In this document: piece by piece, positions 12,547 through 24,578 of the stretch
Numbering within the stretch: position 1 is the first letter of the stretch
Layout: each line of letters opens with the position of its first letter
Assembly (NCBI GenBank): GCA_011947345.1
Contig: JAAVTG010000562.1
Span: 1-64,000 of the forward strand
Origin: Phytophthora quininea
Taxonomy: Eukaryota; Oomycota; Peronosporomycetes; Peronosporales; Peronosporaceae
Direction: 5' to 3'
Length of the DNA: 64,000 nt
Made by a program: the position numbers and the translations under genes
The notes under the pieces: generated by a model
Told to the model about the DNA's origin: nothing
The model's database searches: none
The model's input: only the letters and a program-made list of their open reading frames with translations

Positions 12547-13430
12547 TCATGGAATGAATCGGCCTTCTGTAGTAATGCGAGCGTTCTCGAACACACGCGC
12601 TACGTCGTCCAAATTGCCCAATATCCGCAGCATTGCATCAACTGTGTCGCCCTGTGCTACTAGCGTTGTGATACGCTTGCTTGTGTCATCCCAGATAAAT
12701 TGTGTGCGAATCCTTATGGTCATCGATTTCCCCAGCAGTTTAGCTCCAAGTGGTGTCCATTGCCCAGACTCTCCACTGGACACGAGGTGTGGGAATGCGT
12801 AGCGTACTGTGTTCTGAGTGATCACATGCTTTATCAGTGTAGTGGCGATAACCGACTCTTGTGGATCGTCCTCCAGTCGAACAATGCGGCACTCCAAGTT
12901 CTCGCAGCACAATGCCATGCACTTCCAGTTGTCGACCATCTCTTGAATACCGCACACTGTTCCGTATACGACATCTCGTGCCATAACGGAGCGCAGAAAT
13001 TCCAACTGCACATTGGGTTTGCTTGAGTGGAATAATGTTGTCGAGTCTGAAGCTTGGTAGCCGTACCGGAAGAGTCGATAATACTCCACCACAACACTCC
13101 ACAGAGATGTCTCCGGTACATGTGCCACCAGTTGATGCCGTTCCTCTTCGAGTTGCTTGACGTCTTCTTGTAGTTGTTGGACCTGTCGTTCCTGATCAGC
13201 TGTGGCCCGACGTTTCTTCCGATGTATTGGGTCATGTACTCGCGACGACTTTGGCGGACTCGTGGCTGCGGATTTTCCCGTAGTGTAGGTCTGGCCGTTG
13301 AGACCGATCCTTGGAAATCGTCGGAATTTGGCTAATGTCTTGGGGTGGTCGGGCTTGTCAACGAGTTGCGACTACCATTGCGATGCTTTGGACGACGGAA
13401 TTCTTCCGTCAAGAGGAAACAGCGCTCCAT
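12547..13430 (-). CDS. bZIP transcription factor of the oomycete-specific family, one or more frame breaks
   Basis: Nuclear transcription factor. Near 13140-13250 a basic region (SRREYMTQY then RKKRRATADQE) runs into a leucine-zipper-like heptad stretch (RQVQQLQEDVKQLEEERHQL). The remaining 190 codons (12547-13128, intact) match the layout I know from Phytophthora bZIPs: W-x3-VEYYRLFRYG, FLRSVMARDV, NWKCMALCCENL, then KLLGKSMTIRIRTQFIWD and MLRILGNLDDVARVFENARIT. The basic region is read in a different frame from the zipper, so a short length change lies near 13215-13230. A further upstream segment (MERCFLLTEEFRRPK, start 13430) is probably the N-terminus. DNA target unknown. Confidence 0.75.
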
Positions 13431-13943
13431 GTTGTCGGTCATTTGCTGAGTGGAGAAGGTCCTGGTGAGTTCGGAAATGGCAGCACACGGCTGAAAACCT
13501 CGATTCAAGACGGTCGGGACGTCAACAGCAGTATATCTACAATGGAAGGCCATGGGGCGGGTGAAATTAAACCAACCCAAGCGTTTACGGCCTGTATTCG
13601 CTCTCTCAGGTCAAGAGTGATTTGAACGAGTGGAAACATGTGTCAAAGTTGCTCAGCAACGCTCGATACTGGCTTTTGCCAATGCAGCAGCCCAACGCAT
13701 ACGTATTTTGCGAACTACTCGTTGTCTATTGCCCAGCCTTTGGTTGATATTTGGCTGTGTAGAACAGCGAGGCACCCCATCGATGAGAAAGAATGATCTC
13801 GATCATCGTGAATCATACATACAGCCTGCTCATCGAATGGACAGAGGAACTCGAGCTTGTTTTGACCTACAGAGGCTAGGCTTTTTCTCGCTATCTCACG
13901 TAAGTACTATGACTATCTGCCTTGTAGCCCGGCAAAGCCACAG
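13431..13943. other. Intergenic, nothing recognised
   Basis: Short frames on both strands (for example plus 13630-14019) without domains. It separates the bZIP from the C-terminal end of the first ATPase family member. Confidence 0.45.
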
Positions 13944-15927
13944 TCATATTTTCTGCAGCACGTTTGCCGGATGCCATCTCCTTAATATCCTCGCCACAGG
14001 TTTTGACAGAACTGGATAGGTTATTCCCTCGCGCACGATCTCTCTGGCCGTAAGTGAGCGAATACACAGCGTAAATGCTTTGCCATGCGAAAGTATAAAC
14101 CGATCTGGATCAGCTCGAACTGTAGACTCTCGAGGGCTCAAATGAATGCGAATCACTTCAGTGTTTTGGCTGGACGTAAGCATCTCCTCTGTTGCCAACG
14201 ATAAGGACTCGTGTTTGATCTTTTCCTCCTCATTCACTTGGATTAAAATCACCGACACCTTCGACTCGAAGAAGATTGGGATCACAAGGGCTGCTCCTTT
14301 ATAGCCCCGCAGCAGAACACCAGCGGCTCGCCGAGATAACAAAATCCACAACGTTTCTTCATCTGGATCACTGTCGAGTTGGAGAAAATAAGAAAAGTCA
14401 AGCTTCCAATCCTTCCACTGCGATTGCCACGCGGTCAATCTCTTCACCGATTCCGATTCCATTTGTAGTTTTGCTGGCGAGACCATCACAACTGGATGAT
14501 CTCCACCAAGTGCCTCAAGAAACAGTCCTACATTCACGAACTGACCTCCGAATTCACACAGGAAATGATTGCTACCGTGCTTTGACTCGAGGGCAACGCA
14601 CACATCCATGGCCAGCAGCAACACGATGCGAGCGATCATCTCGCCGATTCCGCCGACAGCAAGCACTTCATCCGACACAAGTTTTTGAAACTGGGGTAAG
14701 ATAAACTCTTCCAGCGGCCGAGCATACCACAAACGCGTGGCGCCCAAGGCTAACACCGGATCTGACACGTATTAACTGAAGCAGTTGTGCTGATGACTCA
14801 CGTATGCAAGCGTCCCCATAAACGCTGGACGACAATTCCGATGTGAATCGTGGTCAAAGTCCGAGTCTGCAAAGCATTGACGCTACGCCGAACATGGTGT
14901 TCTCGCAGTAGCTGGCCTTCTCGCCTGGGGACCGGCCGACCAGTAGCTTTAACATGGCTAGATTGAGCACACGTTGCTTCTACATCAATTCGGTATGCCA
15001 ACTCGTGTTGGACGCTAGAAAAGTAGCAGCCCACATCGGCCGGCCCATTGACACGATCGCGTTCCAGGCCTCGTCCTTCTCGTTGACAATCTTCGCATAC
15101 GACGATATACCAGCCGGGGCTCTCCAGAACACATCCATGGTATGAGTGAGCACGAACGGCGGCATTAATTTCTGTTCGGACCGAGATTGTGGGTCGACAC
15201 CTGCGATTTTCACGTTGGTGTCTACCAACACCACGAAAATGCCGGCGTTTGGGTGTGACTCACGGATTATTCGATTGGCGCGGATAAGAGCCCTTAGAGA
15301 GCACTCCATCATGTCACGTCCTTCACACTTGTCGGGGAACAGCATACTGGCTTCGTCCACAGCTAGAACCAGCACCCTCTTTCCAGTATTGACAGCTCCT
15401 CCTTCACGTAACTTGGCATTCCTGAAGTCGTCCAGGTTTTTACAGACCGTGTTGCTAGCGTCGATATACGTGAACAAGTCAAGCCACTCCTCACCTACGG
15501 TGGACCAGCTTTGCTGTGCGTAGCTCCATATCGCCACTAAGCTGTCAACGATTTTACCCCCAAACAGATACTCCCAAATAGCAATCGTCACCACATGAAA
15601 CCCAGTCGAATATCTCTGGCGCATGCAGGTGTACAGCATTCTCAAAGTCCGAGTCGAGGTATTTCTCTGTCTCGTAGGGAAAAACAAGACCCGTATTCAT
15701 CTTAAACTTGATTCTCGTGTTCGCACGGTCGGCTACCATTGAGATCACGGCGGGGGCACTTCTGGATAGGCATTTTCCATTTGAGACTGAAGAATTTCAT
15801 TGAACCTGTCGGGGATCTTAACGCAACATAGACCCGCGTCTAAGCACAGAGATCTCTTCTCGCTTCCTTCTCGAAGCCTGCTCTTTAGTAGCTCGAACAC
15901 CACCTCGTCCGCGACGTGTCCTAACAT
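13944..15927 (-). pseudogene. Multi-copy ATPase family, member A, lacking the P-loop segment
   Basis: Member of a family repeated four times in this window. From the N-terminus: MLGHVADEVVFELLK (start 15927), a short unrelated-looking stretch, MLYTCMRQRYSTGF, WSTVGEEWLDLFT, the Walker B strand RVLVLAVDEA, the sensor-like strand GIFVVLVDTN, PPFVLTHTMDVFW and MGRPMWAA. Next come TMFGV and CRLGL, a C-terminal block with DPVLALGAT and ARIVLLLAMD, and DEETLWILLSRRAAG followed by ALVIPIF and VILIQVN. The Walker A region found in the other copies is missing between about 15550 and 15740, and the frame changes several times. Family function is not known to me; ATP hydrolysis is inferred from motifs in the sister copies. 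It sits head to head with member B, 50 bp apart. Probably non-functional. Confidence 0.6.
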
Positions 15928-15980
15928 TTTGAGAAAGAAATTTGAGAAGCGATAGAACCAGACTATTCCTTCTCAAAATG
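15925..15980. promoter_or_regulatory. Bidirectional start region with perfect inverted repeat
   Basis: The 50 bp between the start codons of members A and B is bounded by an 11-bp perfect inverted repeat that includes both initiators: CATTTTGAGAA at 15925-15935 and TTCTCAAAATG at 15970-15980. Either a symmetric divergent promoter or a relic of the inverted duplication that made the pair. Confidence 0.5.
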
Positions 15981-18414
15981 GCGCCAGGGTTCCCAGAGAG
16001 GGCGGATACAAGAGTGTTCGAGTTGATCCAAGAGAAGATGTCACGTCGGTATGGAAGCGCGGTGGGGCTTAAAAAGCAAGAATTGGGACTGAGTGAAAAG
16101 GTCGCACAGATGAATTTGACGGTGGAGATACTGATCGGTGCACTCTGCATGCCAATTATGAACGTTTACTCTCCGATCTCAGAGGAGGACGCACTCGAGG
16201 TAGCTCAAGATGCAGCGAGGGCTATTATTCTAAGTGAGCAGACAAGTGGTGAGATGGAGCACAATGAACGCTTGCGGAATGCTTTCATGGACTCCGAATA
16301 CCATGGCGATGTGAATGCTAAGCTTATGGTATACCTACGACACTGCTGGACCAAATACACAGCCAAAAGCGAGACGACGGCGCCGAATTTCTCGATCGTG
16401 CAGAGTTCCGGGTTTGGCAAGAGCAGATTACTCGCCCAACTTGGGGAAGGCGCGGCAAAAGATGACGCGTTGAGTATGCGGGTTTTGTACGTCGGTGTGG
16501 GTCGTGGAGCGCCAATGGGGTTTCCACTACCAATGCGGAGGCTCCGAAACTGATTGTTTGGTTATTTGACGACTGAGACGAGCCTTATAGCTCGTCTGCT
16601 CACCATTTATCGCTCCGCAGTGTCGAACTGGTCTACTATTGGCACTTCTTGGTTTCAACTGTTTCGAGACCCTCAAGCGGATGTCGAAGTGAAAGAGCAG
16701 CTGGAACCGCGACGATAACGATTTCACCGGAGGCTTCACTACAATCAAAAAATGGCAAGCTGTTGGTCTTGGCGGTGGATGAAGGCAAAGATTTACTCGA
16801 TACAAACAATTATCAAGGTGTCAGTTTTTACAAGCTTTTGAGCATAGCTCTAGTAAAGGCAAACTGTGGTATCGGGTCTGAGGGCGGCATTTTTGCCGTA
16901 CTGGTAGACTCGGACCTGCTAGTATTCGCGCCTTCTCCAATGGATGGCAAGTTTACACTGTCCGTTCCGCTGTTTGTGCTGACAGAGACGATGGGCGTTC
17001 ATTGGAAGTGTTTTCGATCGCGATTGATGTTGGAAGCTGGAAATGCCGAATTGGCTAAGAATGAAGAATTGTTTTGTCACAAGTCCGTGGTCGTACAAGG
17101 GGATAGCAACTTGCGCTGGAGTGCTCTTGTAACGATGGGCCGGCCGATTTGGGCCAGCTACTTTCGCGAGTCGATGAGGCAATGCGAAGCAAAACAGTTG
17201 ATTCACGCGGAAGCTACAATAATTTCTATCGAGCAGGTACTAGCACTAGCAGCTCGGAAATTGCTGCTGAATGGAGACCTAACCGTGGAAGTCAACTACA
17301 ACAAGAATACCATGTTTGGAGTAGCAGCGATATTGTGTCGCCTGGGACTTCGCCCATATCCCATACACTACGGCATCGTTTGCAACGCGAGCTGTGGCAG
17401 ATTTTATGGCGATTCTATCGTATGGTAATGACAAGGACGAACGAGTACTAACCAGCTACGCTTCCGATCCTATTCTAGCTCTTGGTGCGACGAACGGTTG
17501 GTATGCAACGGAGTCAGGCTTGTCGGAGTGTCTGCTGCCTCTGTTGAAGAAATTACTGCTGCACGAAGAGCTCGACGTGGATGTTCCCGACGAAGTTATC
17601 GCTCGTATCGTGCTGCTTCTGGCGATGGATACTTGTGTGGTGGCAGCATCGGGAGCAGCTAGTCACCATGCGCGTAAATTTCAGGGTCAATTCGTCGATG
17701 TGCTTTTGTTCATGGAGGCGCTTGGTGGTAACAATCCATCGGTACGGGTCGCCAAGAACAAGGTGGCGAGTGTTGACACAGCGACTGCGTTTGAAGTTTG
17801 GCGCGGACGTGGAGCTCATGGCAAGTGGGGTTCTGTCATTTTGTTCATCTTGACAAGGAATCGACACAAGAGACGCTGTGGTTTCTGCTGGGGCGGCGAG
17901 CTGCAGCCATTTTCCAGCAGAATCCTACCAGAACGGTTGTTATCATCCCCATTTTTGTGGGCCCAATGTCTCGATGATTCAGGTTCAAGTGAATGACCAA
18001 GACGATCCTTGTGATGAAATGCTGCCTTGGGTTGTCTTTAATGCGAATAACCCGATGGGTGCGGTACCACGTGAAGACACGATCCGAATTTCTATAACCC
18101 TGCGAGAACAAAGCGAACCGAAGCGATTTGTCCTCTGCTGCACCGAAGCACCGAAGGAGATATTTACGTGGTGTCTTGACGGTATTGAAACTTCTTCGCT
18201 TACTTGTGGATCTATGCGCTATCCAGTGATTTCAAATGCGGTGGCAACACGACTGACAGATCTCGCGATGTCATCTCTTTGGGACCCAATCGCACAGATA
18301 AAGCAAGATTTGGTCGAACGTTCCAACAGTTCACAGCGGGTGACACCCAATACGGAGATAGTGGAAACCTCATCGCGTGTTCTGATATCTTGCGCAAAAC
18401 ATTCACTTTCGTAG
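15978..18414 (+). CDS. Multi-copy ATPase family, member B, near full length with frame breaks
   Basis: Most complete member. Order: N-terminal RADTRVFELIQEKMSRR, a helical region, Walker A at about 16403-16435 (VQSSGFGKSRLLAQL), MRVLYVGVG, NWSTIGTSWFQLF, Walker B KLLVLAVDEG (about 16760), sensor-like GIFAVLVDSD and PLFVLTETMGVHW. Then come TMGRPIWAS, TMFGVAAILCRLGLRPY, SDPILALGAT, ARIVLLLAMDTC, GQFVDVLLFMEALGG and finally VVIIPIF with VSMIQVQVND. Walker A plus a DE Walker B suggests a STAND/AAA-like P-loop ATPase; the last strand pair could be a decayed PD-(D/E)XK nuclease core, inferred from member C. Frame breaks occur around 16545-16700, 17390, 17810 and 17930. ATG 15978 is the first in frame and lies at the inverted repeat. 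No signal peptide. Confidence 0.6.
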
Positions 18415-18450
18415 CTGGTAAACCGTATTCAAAGGTTCACAATGTAGTCG

Positions 18451-20344
18451 TCAATTTCGTGCCATTTTACGTCCGTCGTCTTGTTCTATTGCTGATCCAC
18501 GTCCAAAGCATTCCTCTCTATTGCCAGGATTTGGATTGTAAACTTTAAAACTTGTACCGTTGGATGGACTCGAGATGGCGAACGGAGCGAGGACTTTTGG
18601 TCGGGTGTCATCAAGACGACCCGACTTGCAGGCGTAAATCATCAGCACGAGGCTGAGCAGCGCCTTGAACGCGGCCAGGCACATGAAAAACGCCACAGTG
18701 ACAAGCACCCCACCGGGCGACGAAAGCTCAATCGGAGCATCCGCCAGAGCTTTGGACACCATGCGCAGAACGACGCAAGCTAGAGGTAATGACATGAGCC
18801 CCAGCCGCTTGGAGACGTGGTGCGTGTGGTCTAGAATCGTGTCCTCACTCTTCCAACCTGTCAAGTCTCGGCACAAGATCGTCATGAACTTGGAGTACAG
18901 AAGTGGCGGGAGCTGATTGAACTTGGTGATGAACGCATGTTTCAGCCAGTCGATCACCATCTCAGCCACCATAACCATCGCCTATAACGCCATCAACGAC
19001 GTTAGGAACTTGATTGTAAGCAAAAAGGAACACTAATCTTACCGTTCCGTAGGCGACGTCCTGAGTCGACGACTGTAACAAGATGAGGAAAATGATTGTA
19101 AGCAGCTTGAAGCGCTCTACGATGTCGCTGCAGCTGATCTGGAACAAATTCTGTTCCTCAAACTTTTTAAACACCGAGCTCTTGAGCTCCGCAAAGTTGT
19201 TCGAAATCAACAGCGTCAGCAGCGACGTGTTGCTGGAGTTGACTGCCACGTTCAGAGTCACGACTTGGGCAAACAGCAGCAGCGAGTGCAGCACGACGTA
19301 GATGATGGCCACGGCAAAGTCCAGGAACATGCGAGTCACTCGACGAGGCTGATACTTAGCCGTGTAATACAGCGAGTCCAGCACGTCTTGCCCCAGCGAC
19401 GAGAACAATCGATCAAAGATCTCGATCATCGTGAACAGAACGTACAGCTTGATCATCGCCTGGCCACGGATGGAGTGGTAAACGCGAGACATATCTACGT
19501 GCACTAAGACCGTCGTCCCTACGGCCATGATCACAGCCACCATCAAGTCGTAGAAGTGCGTCCGTCGGAACACTCGCGTATGGAAACTCGACGTCACAGC
19601 GCATCCACATGCAAACAAAATACGCAGCGGTAGGTACGTGAACACGTACAGGAAACTATCTAGCGCTAGCAGGACCCCAAACAAGAACAGCTTCTCGGTA
19701 TTCCTGGGCACCACGAAGAAGTCCTGGACACGTTTCTGGTGCACTCCGTCGCTTGGTTTAATGTCGTGCACTCCGAAAATCTCCTTGTAGAAGAAATCCG
19801 ACAGTCGGAACGGATGCGGAGCCGGCGGTTTCGTTGGGAGCGTCGTTGGCACATTCAGCGTCGTAGACGTCGATTTCGGCGACGTTGGAGCATTCACTGG
19901 CTCTGGTTCAACTGGTCTTGACGTTGCAGGATAAGGGGAACTCCTGGCGAGTGGAGCAACGGGCGAGAAACTTGACGGGGACGACGGGGAATAGGTGGAT
20001 GAGAAATCAGTCTGGACGTGGAGATTGGGGCGACGGCGAGCGTTCTGGGGGTCCGTTTGAGGAACCGACTCTGGGGTTGGCACTGGAGATGGAGATACAT
20101 ACTCGGAGGCTGCTGGGGAGCTCACCGTGGGGCTGAAAGCGCCGTTTACAGTCTTCTTCCGTCTGGACAGGCTGGTCCCATTGGATTTGTGGGTCTTGCG
20201 TCGCATCGAGCGCTTCCGGTGCAGTAAAATCGCAGACACATTGAAATGATGCGTTTTCCTAGATGTGTCCGAAGCGTTGGTGGAGCTGGAGGCGCTGGGG
20301 GCGGCTGCAGAGACGCCGGAAGGAGAGGTCGCCCATGACGCCAT
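18451..20344 (-). CDS. TAPT1-family multi-pass membrane protein
   Basis: Homologue of the TAPT1/EMP65 family of endoplasmic-reticulum membrane proteins. The hallmark EKLFLFGVLLALDSFLYVF follows a long Ser/Pro-rich cytosolic N-terminus (about 190 residues), then several hydrophobic helices including YDLMVAVIMAVGTTVL and FDRLFSSLGQDVLDSLY. A 61-bp intron at 18982-19042 (minus strand GTAAG...TATAG) joins VAYGT to AMVMVAEMVIDWLKHAF, the conserved continuation. Exon 2 runs to TGA at 18451. The start is taken at ATG 20344 (MASWATSPSG); a longer open frame begins only with TTG. It is one of the few conserved genes here with no frame break, about 620 residues. Convergent with ATPase member B (37 bp apart). 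Confidence 0.85.
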
Positions 20345-20779
20345 TTGGTGCTGGGGCTTGGCACAAAAACGACACAAACCGGTCTAATGCTACAGAATAG
20401 ATGTTGGCAGATTATGTAAACAAAGTGTTTTGCACCGAGTTGTTGCCGTTGAAGTTGCAGACCACTTGCAGCTGTGGCGTATGATTGATATCTGTCTACT
20501 ACACTCTGTTTATCACCTTGTGCTTGGGTTAGTTCACTATGGACAGCATCATGCTCCGAAGCATTTAACGGCACGTCTTCATGAAAAATTTCTTCGAAAT
20601 CATACAACAGAATGATCAGCGGAGGAAGTACTTATCCTATCTCGAGATCCAGAATGTCTCGCGCATGTGGCTAGGTCGCTTAGTTTTAGTGGTTTCTCAG
20701 CTCCACACGTTGTAGAGGTCAGTCACTCACAATCAAAAATTCCACCAAAGTCGCACAGAATCCACACACGCTTTTGGCG
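20345..20779. other. Intergenic, divergent promoter space
   Basis: Lies between the divergent TAPT1-like and LRR genes. No supported gene; only short frames on either strand. Confidence 0.5.
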
Positions 20780-22962
20780 ATGAAATTGCACAGTAACGAT
20801 AGAAAGACAAATAAAAATACACTTGAAAGTGTCTGCTGCAGTGGACCGATTGACGATGGAGGAAGTGAATGGGCGACTTGGGTTTGTGGATCTCTCAGTT
20901 TACGGATTTATTTTCTGGTGGCTGGTTGTCTTGGGGTTCACTCTGTCGCCTGCATGTACAATGCTGCCTTCGCCAAGTTCTACTGGGGTTTCGACGCGAC
21001 GTTCCTGAGTTACACGCTCGAGCAATATCGGGTTGGCATGTCTCGCGATCATTTCCGTGCAATTGCTTACGTTCACATGCCGTTGGCTGCTATCCATGGA
21101 GTTAGTGTTGTCTTGATGCTGTTTGGATCATTTTGGAGACGGACATTCGTCTTTTACCCCTGGTGTGATAGCGCCTTCAAAAAATATTTAACGGAGATAA
21201 CACACATACTAGCCCTGTGACAACATATCTCTCTCGACTGGGAAAGATAGCTCAAAACGTGAGCCAAGAACTGGTGAGTCGAGACGGGTTTCTGGGGGTG
21301 GATGGGAAATATTTCCACGCGCTTCTAATCGGCCGTGAGGTGCTTGAAACAGCGCTGCAAACCGTTCAAGCGATTCGAATGAGCAAGTTCTTACCTCGTG
21401 AAATACTCAACCGCTTCTATGTGGCTTTATTGGTGGCCAACTGCTGGTCATCGGTGCTAATTTACTCTCGATGGTTCACGAAAGACGAACCTCGTCGCCG
21501 GTTCGCTGTGATTGTGTGTGACTGTGCGCTAGATTTAATGTCCGTCCTTGGCGTTTCTCTCATGATCGTACTCAACTACGTGGGCGACTACATGGTCCAA
21601 TTAACAGGCTTTGGTTTCGAAAAGCTTGAGGATTCTGACTGGGTCGCGCAAATGCTCAACGAAGCGCAAATGGTGGTCGTGGTTTCCTGGTCGGATCTAA
21701 TGACTCGAGTGGTGTTTTCAATGGGACTGATAGCCACTACTACTGCGATGAAAGACCTGCTAACCCAGACACCAAGAAGTAGAAATCGAGTTGCTCACAA
21801 GACTACGATGACACCGATTTCACCAGGTTCATTGAACACAAAATTTAACTCCGTGGTCCCAGCGAGCAAAGAAAATCTTTGGGTCCGGCTGAAGCCCCGA
21901 TATCTCGTCGGCATACACGTTGTGTTTGCCGTATGGGGAATTGTGATTATTATCCTGCACGTACATGCTTCTATGCAGACGCCACTGGTGGAATGCATCC
22001 CCAAGGTACACCCCATGGCTGGAGCTCTGCCGTCTTGTTTTTCGGTGAATTTCGACTGCAACAAACTAGGAATCTCGGCTTCGCTTAAGCAGGTAGAGGC
22101 GGAATGGAGTAGGTTTGATTCTAGCACAGCTTTGAAATTTCAATTCCTTCATTGCTCAGCGTTGGAGATACCGCAAAACTTTCAGGAGTTCAATCGGCTG
22201 CAAGAGATCCGAGTGTACAATTCTACAATTTTGAATTGGGGAGCTGACGGTGCCATCACGAATGGCAACCACCCGCAGTTGACGACAATGTCAATTGTCC
22301 GCGTCAACATGACGAACGGTCTTCTTCCGCTTGGTTTGCAATCGACAGATTTCCCAAAGAGCCTGAATGACATTGGGTTTTGTGAGACGAATTTAAAGAC
22401 TTTACCCGATGATATCGACATGAAATGGCCTGCGAATGGCAATATTTACATGTAAAACAACCAACTACTGGACATTCCGTTGTCGCTGCTACGGCTGCAG
22501 CCAAACTATCTATCTCTAGCTGGGAATCCAATGGTAAAGTTCCCACCAGAGCTGTTTGAAGTTGGATATCTGGAGTATTTATTCCTTGGAAGAACAAATG
22601 TTACTGCATTACCTCAAACTGTGCCTCAACCACCGACGGGCCCAATGCTGATCGACATCTCAAACACAAGAATCGAATTCTTCTGGTCCTGGATCGATCC
22701 GCTAGTCGAGGACATGATAAACATTACAACTGCGATCACTGCGGGAGGATCTCAATACTGTTTAGAACGTGACATGATCATGAGAGGCGAGTCCACCGAG
22801 TTTAGTACCCCGTTCCAGCCGGATCACTCGCCGCTACTCATGAACGCTTCCAAAGAGAATTGGGATTTATTACGAGCAATGGTGGACTGCACTCCGCCAG
22901 CATGGGATGTCCAATTCCCACTCGCAAGTTGGGATCAACTGTATGGACTTTCCGGTGGGTAG
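20780..22962 (+). pseudogene. LRR multi-pass membrane protein with in-frame stop
   Basis: Typical Phytophthora LRR membrane protein: about six hydrophobic helices (FLVAGCLGVHSVACMY, MPLAAIHGVSVVLMLFG, FYVALLVANCWSSVLIY, LMSVLGVSLMIVLNYVG, FSMGLIATT, VVFAVWGIVIIILHVH). An outer domain with Cys pairs and LRR-like units follows (YLSLAGNPMVKFPPELFEVG, YLFLGRTNVTALP), ending FPLASWDQLYGL. ATG 20780. The frame shifts once near 21200 (one-base loss). More telling, a TAA at 22453-22455 interrupts an LRR in frame, with the same frame continuing for 170 codons; that is a substitution, not a length error. Ligand and role unknown. The 3' end overlaps the convergent RXLR gene by about 125 bp. Confidence 0.7.
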
Positions 22963-23502
22963 TTGGCTGTGACCTTCCTTTTAGACTCGACTTGGTGGGT
23001 TGCTCTCTCATCGCTTTCCTGGCCGCCTTGAGTGAGTTTTCATGCATCCTAAGTTTCTTCTCCACGTTGTTCGAATAAGTCTTGAAGAACCTAGCTTCTA
23101 CAGTATTGGAAATCTTGACTTTGGTGTCCGCACCTGCATCCTTCCTGGCCACAGCTGACGCTGGATTCCTGCTCAAAAATTGAGCATCAGCGCTTCGTAG
23201 CGCGTTCCTTTACCGTACGCCCTGAGGTTCGCTTGAACTTGTCCAGCTGAGTATTTCCCACTCCACTTGGTAAGCAACTGGTCCCTGAACGCGCTGTTTT
23301 CCATCGCCTTCTTCAGATCACTGCGTGCGAAATCTCCAAACAAATTACCAAGTCCCAAAACCCTTTCTTCCCCGTCATAATTCTCTTGAGTTGTGATGCT
23401 ACTGCGAAGATGCTTGTTGCCGTGGTCGTCGATCTCGGCGGACGTAGCAAGTCTTGCTACGAGTACGACGATTGCTATGATCAAAAGGCCGGCATGATGC
23501 AT
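22838..23502 (-). CDS. RXLR-like secreted effector, degenerate motif, frame break
   Basis: Candidate host-translocated effector. The ATG at 23502 starts a hydrophobic signal peptide (MHHAGLLIIAIVVLVA, cleavage near ATSA). A degenerate RXLR (KHLRSS) and a dEER-type motif (YDGEER) follow. The effector part has TKWSGKYSAGQVQANL, reminiscent of WY/LWY-type repeats, then a basic C-terminus in another frame after about 23175. It does not share the C-terminal module of the other RXLR genes here, so it is a different family. The apparent C-terminus overlaps the LRR gene's 3' end. A longer frame upstream (to 23574) exists, but its extra 24 residues would disrupt the signal peptide. Confidence 0.6.
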
Positions 23503-24215
23503 AATATTATTCGGTTGTGGGATGTTAAGGCCTGCGAGGAAATTGACAAGTGCTCGAATAGGATGCAGCGGCACTGGGGCACATCACTCTGGGCATGGTC
23601 GAACAATCACAGCATAATACAAACGTACATAGGGACAGGCGATTTTACGATGTTCAATCCAAGAGAACCCCAACGAAACTTCATCAAGTCAATCGCCAAA
23701 CCAAACCAAAATGGAATCGCAGCATGTTGATATCAACACGTGAAAAGTTAGGATAACAATATTTTTTTGCCGTTATTAGTCTTCCCTTTAGATGTGGGTT
23801 CTAAATGCACTACCAATTCCTCTACCAGCACACGTATGACCTTCATTGCAGCCGATCAAATGTGGTCTGTGTGCTGCAAAAACTTGGCTTTGATCCGCCA
23901 GAAAGCAATATCCAGGAACCGATGCAGCACATGTGGACGACACGAACATAACGTATTAATATATAGCATTTCACCTTGAGACGATAAATTCTCTAAACAG
24001 TTCATCAATTCAATTTCCTTCCTTCCCGTTAGAATTGGCATCTTGGCAAGCACCTAATCCGCCCTCTTTGGCAGAATTTCCTGTCATTTGAGTCCTTTCG
24101 AAATTTCTTTTGTCGTTGACATTGATCGTCTCCTTGCAGCTAGTGCCTCGTTAGTTAACCTTCTCCTTTTATTTGCCTTATGCTTTCGTAAGAAGCGAAA
24201 CACTAGTCATTGATT
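23503..24215. other. AT-richer intergenic stretch, no gene
   Basis: Only short frames on both strands. A T-rich, repeat-like sequence occurs near 24000 (CAATTCAATTTCC, also found near 55365). Nothing else is recognised. Confidence 0.45.
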
Positions 24216-24578
24216 CTACACGCCCTTGCGGGTGTACTGCAACAACGCGCTGTACTTCTGCCACCCCGGGTCTTTGGGACCGTAGAACTTGGTGCCCTTC
24301 TCGTCGATGAAGGAAGGCTTGACACCCATTTTGGCAAGGATGGTGTCTTGGTCGTCGCCTCTTTGGATCATGTACAGGATCGTGCCGTCATCCCAAACCT
24401 CTTCGACCTTCGCCTTGAATGTCTTGACCTTGCTCTTCAGGTTCTTCAAAGAGCTGAGGCCTGCTCTCTCTTCAGTGTCGTCGGCGATGACTCGAAGGGA
24501 CCGAGTTTCAGCATTCTCTGCAGAAGTGGTGGCGAACAGCACAACCGCAGCAATAGTCAACAGGAAGAAGCCTCGCAT
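24216..24578 (-). CDS. RXLR-dEER effector, intact
   Basis: Intact 120-residue secreted effector: signal peptide MRGFFLLTIAAVVLFATTSA, RSLR at residues 26-29, DDTEER shortly after. The C-terminal half carries the module shared across this window: a short Lys-rich helix (LKSKVKTFKAKV), then DQDTILAKMGVKP, TKFYGPKDPG and a terminal aromatic helix. RXLR proteins are secreted from haustoria or hyphae and act inside plant cells, usually suppressing immunity; the target of this one is unknown. No WY-fold signature is evident. ATG context is close to the family pattern. A related upstream 14-mer (24756-24769) is present but in inverted orientation. Confidence 0.9.
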   Translation of the reverse strand: MRGFFLLTIAAVVLFATTSAENAETRSLRVIADDTEERAGLSSLKNLKSKVKTFKAKVEEVWDDGTILYMIQRGDDQDTILAKMGVKPSFIDEKGTKFYGPKDPGWQKYSALLQYTRKGV

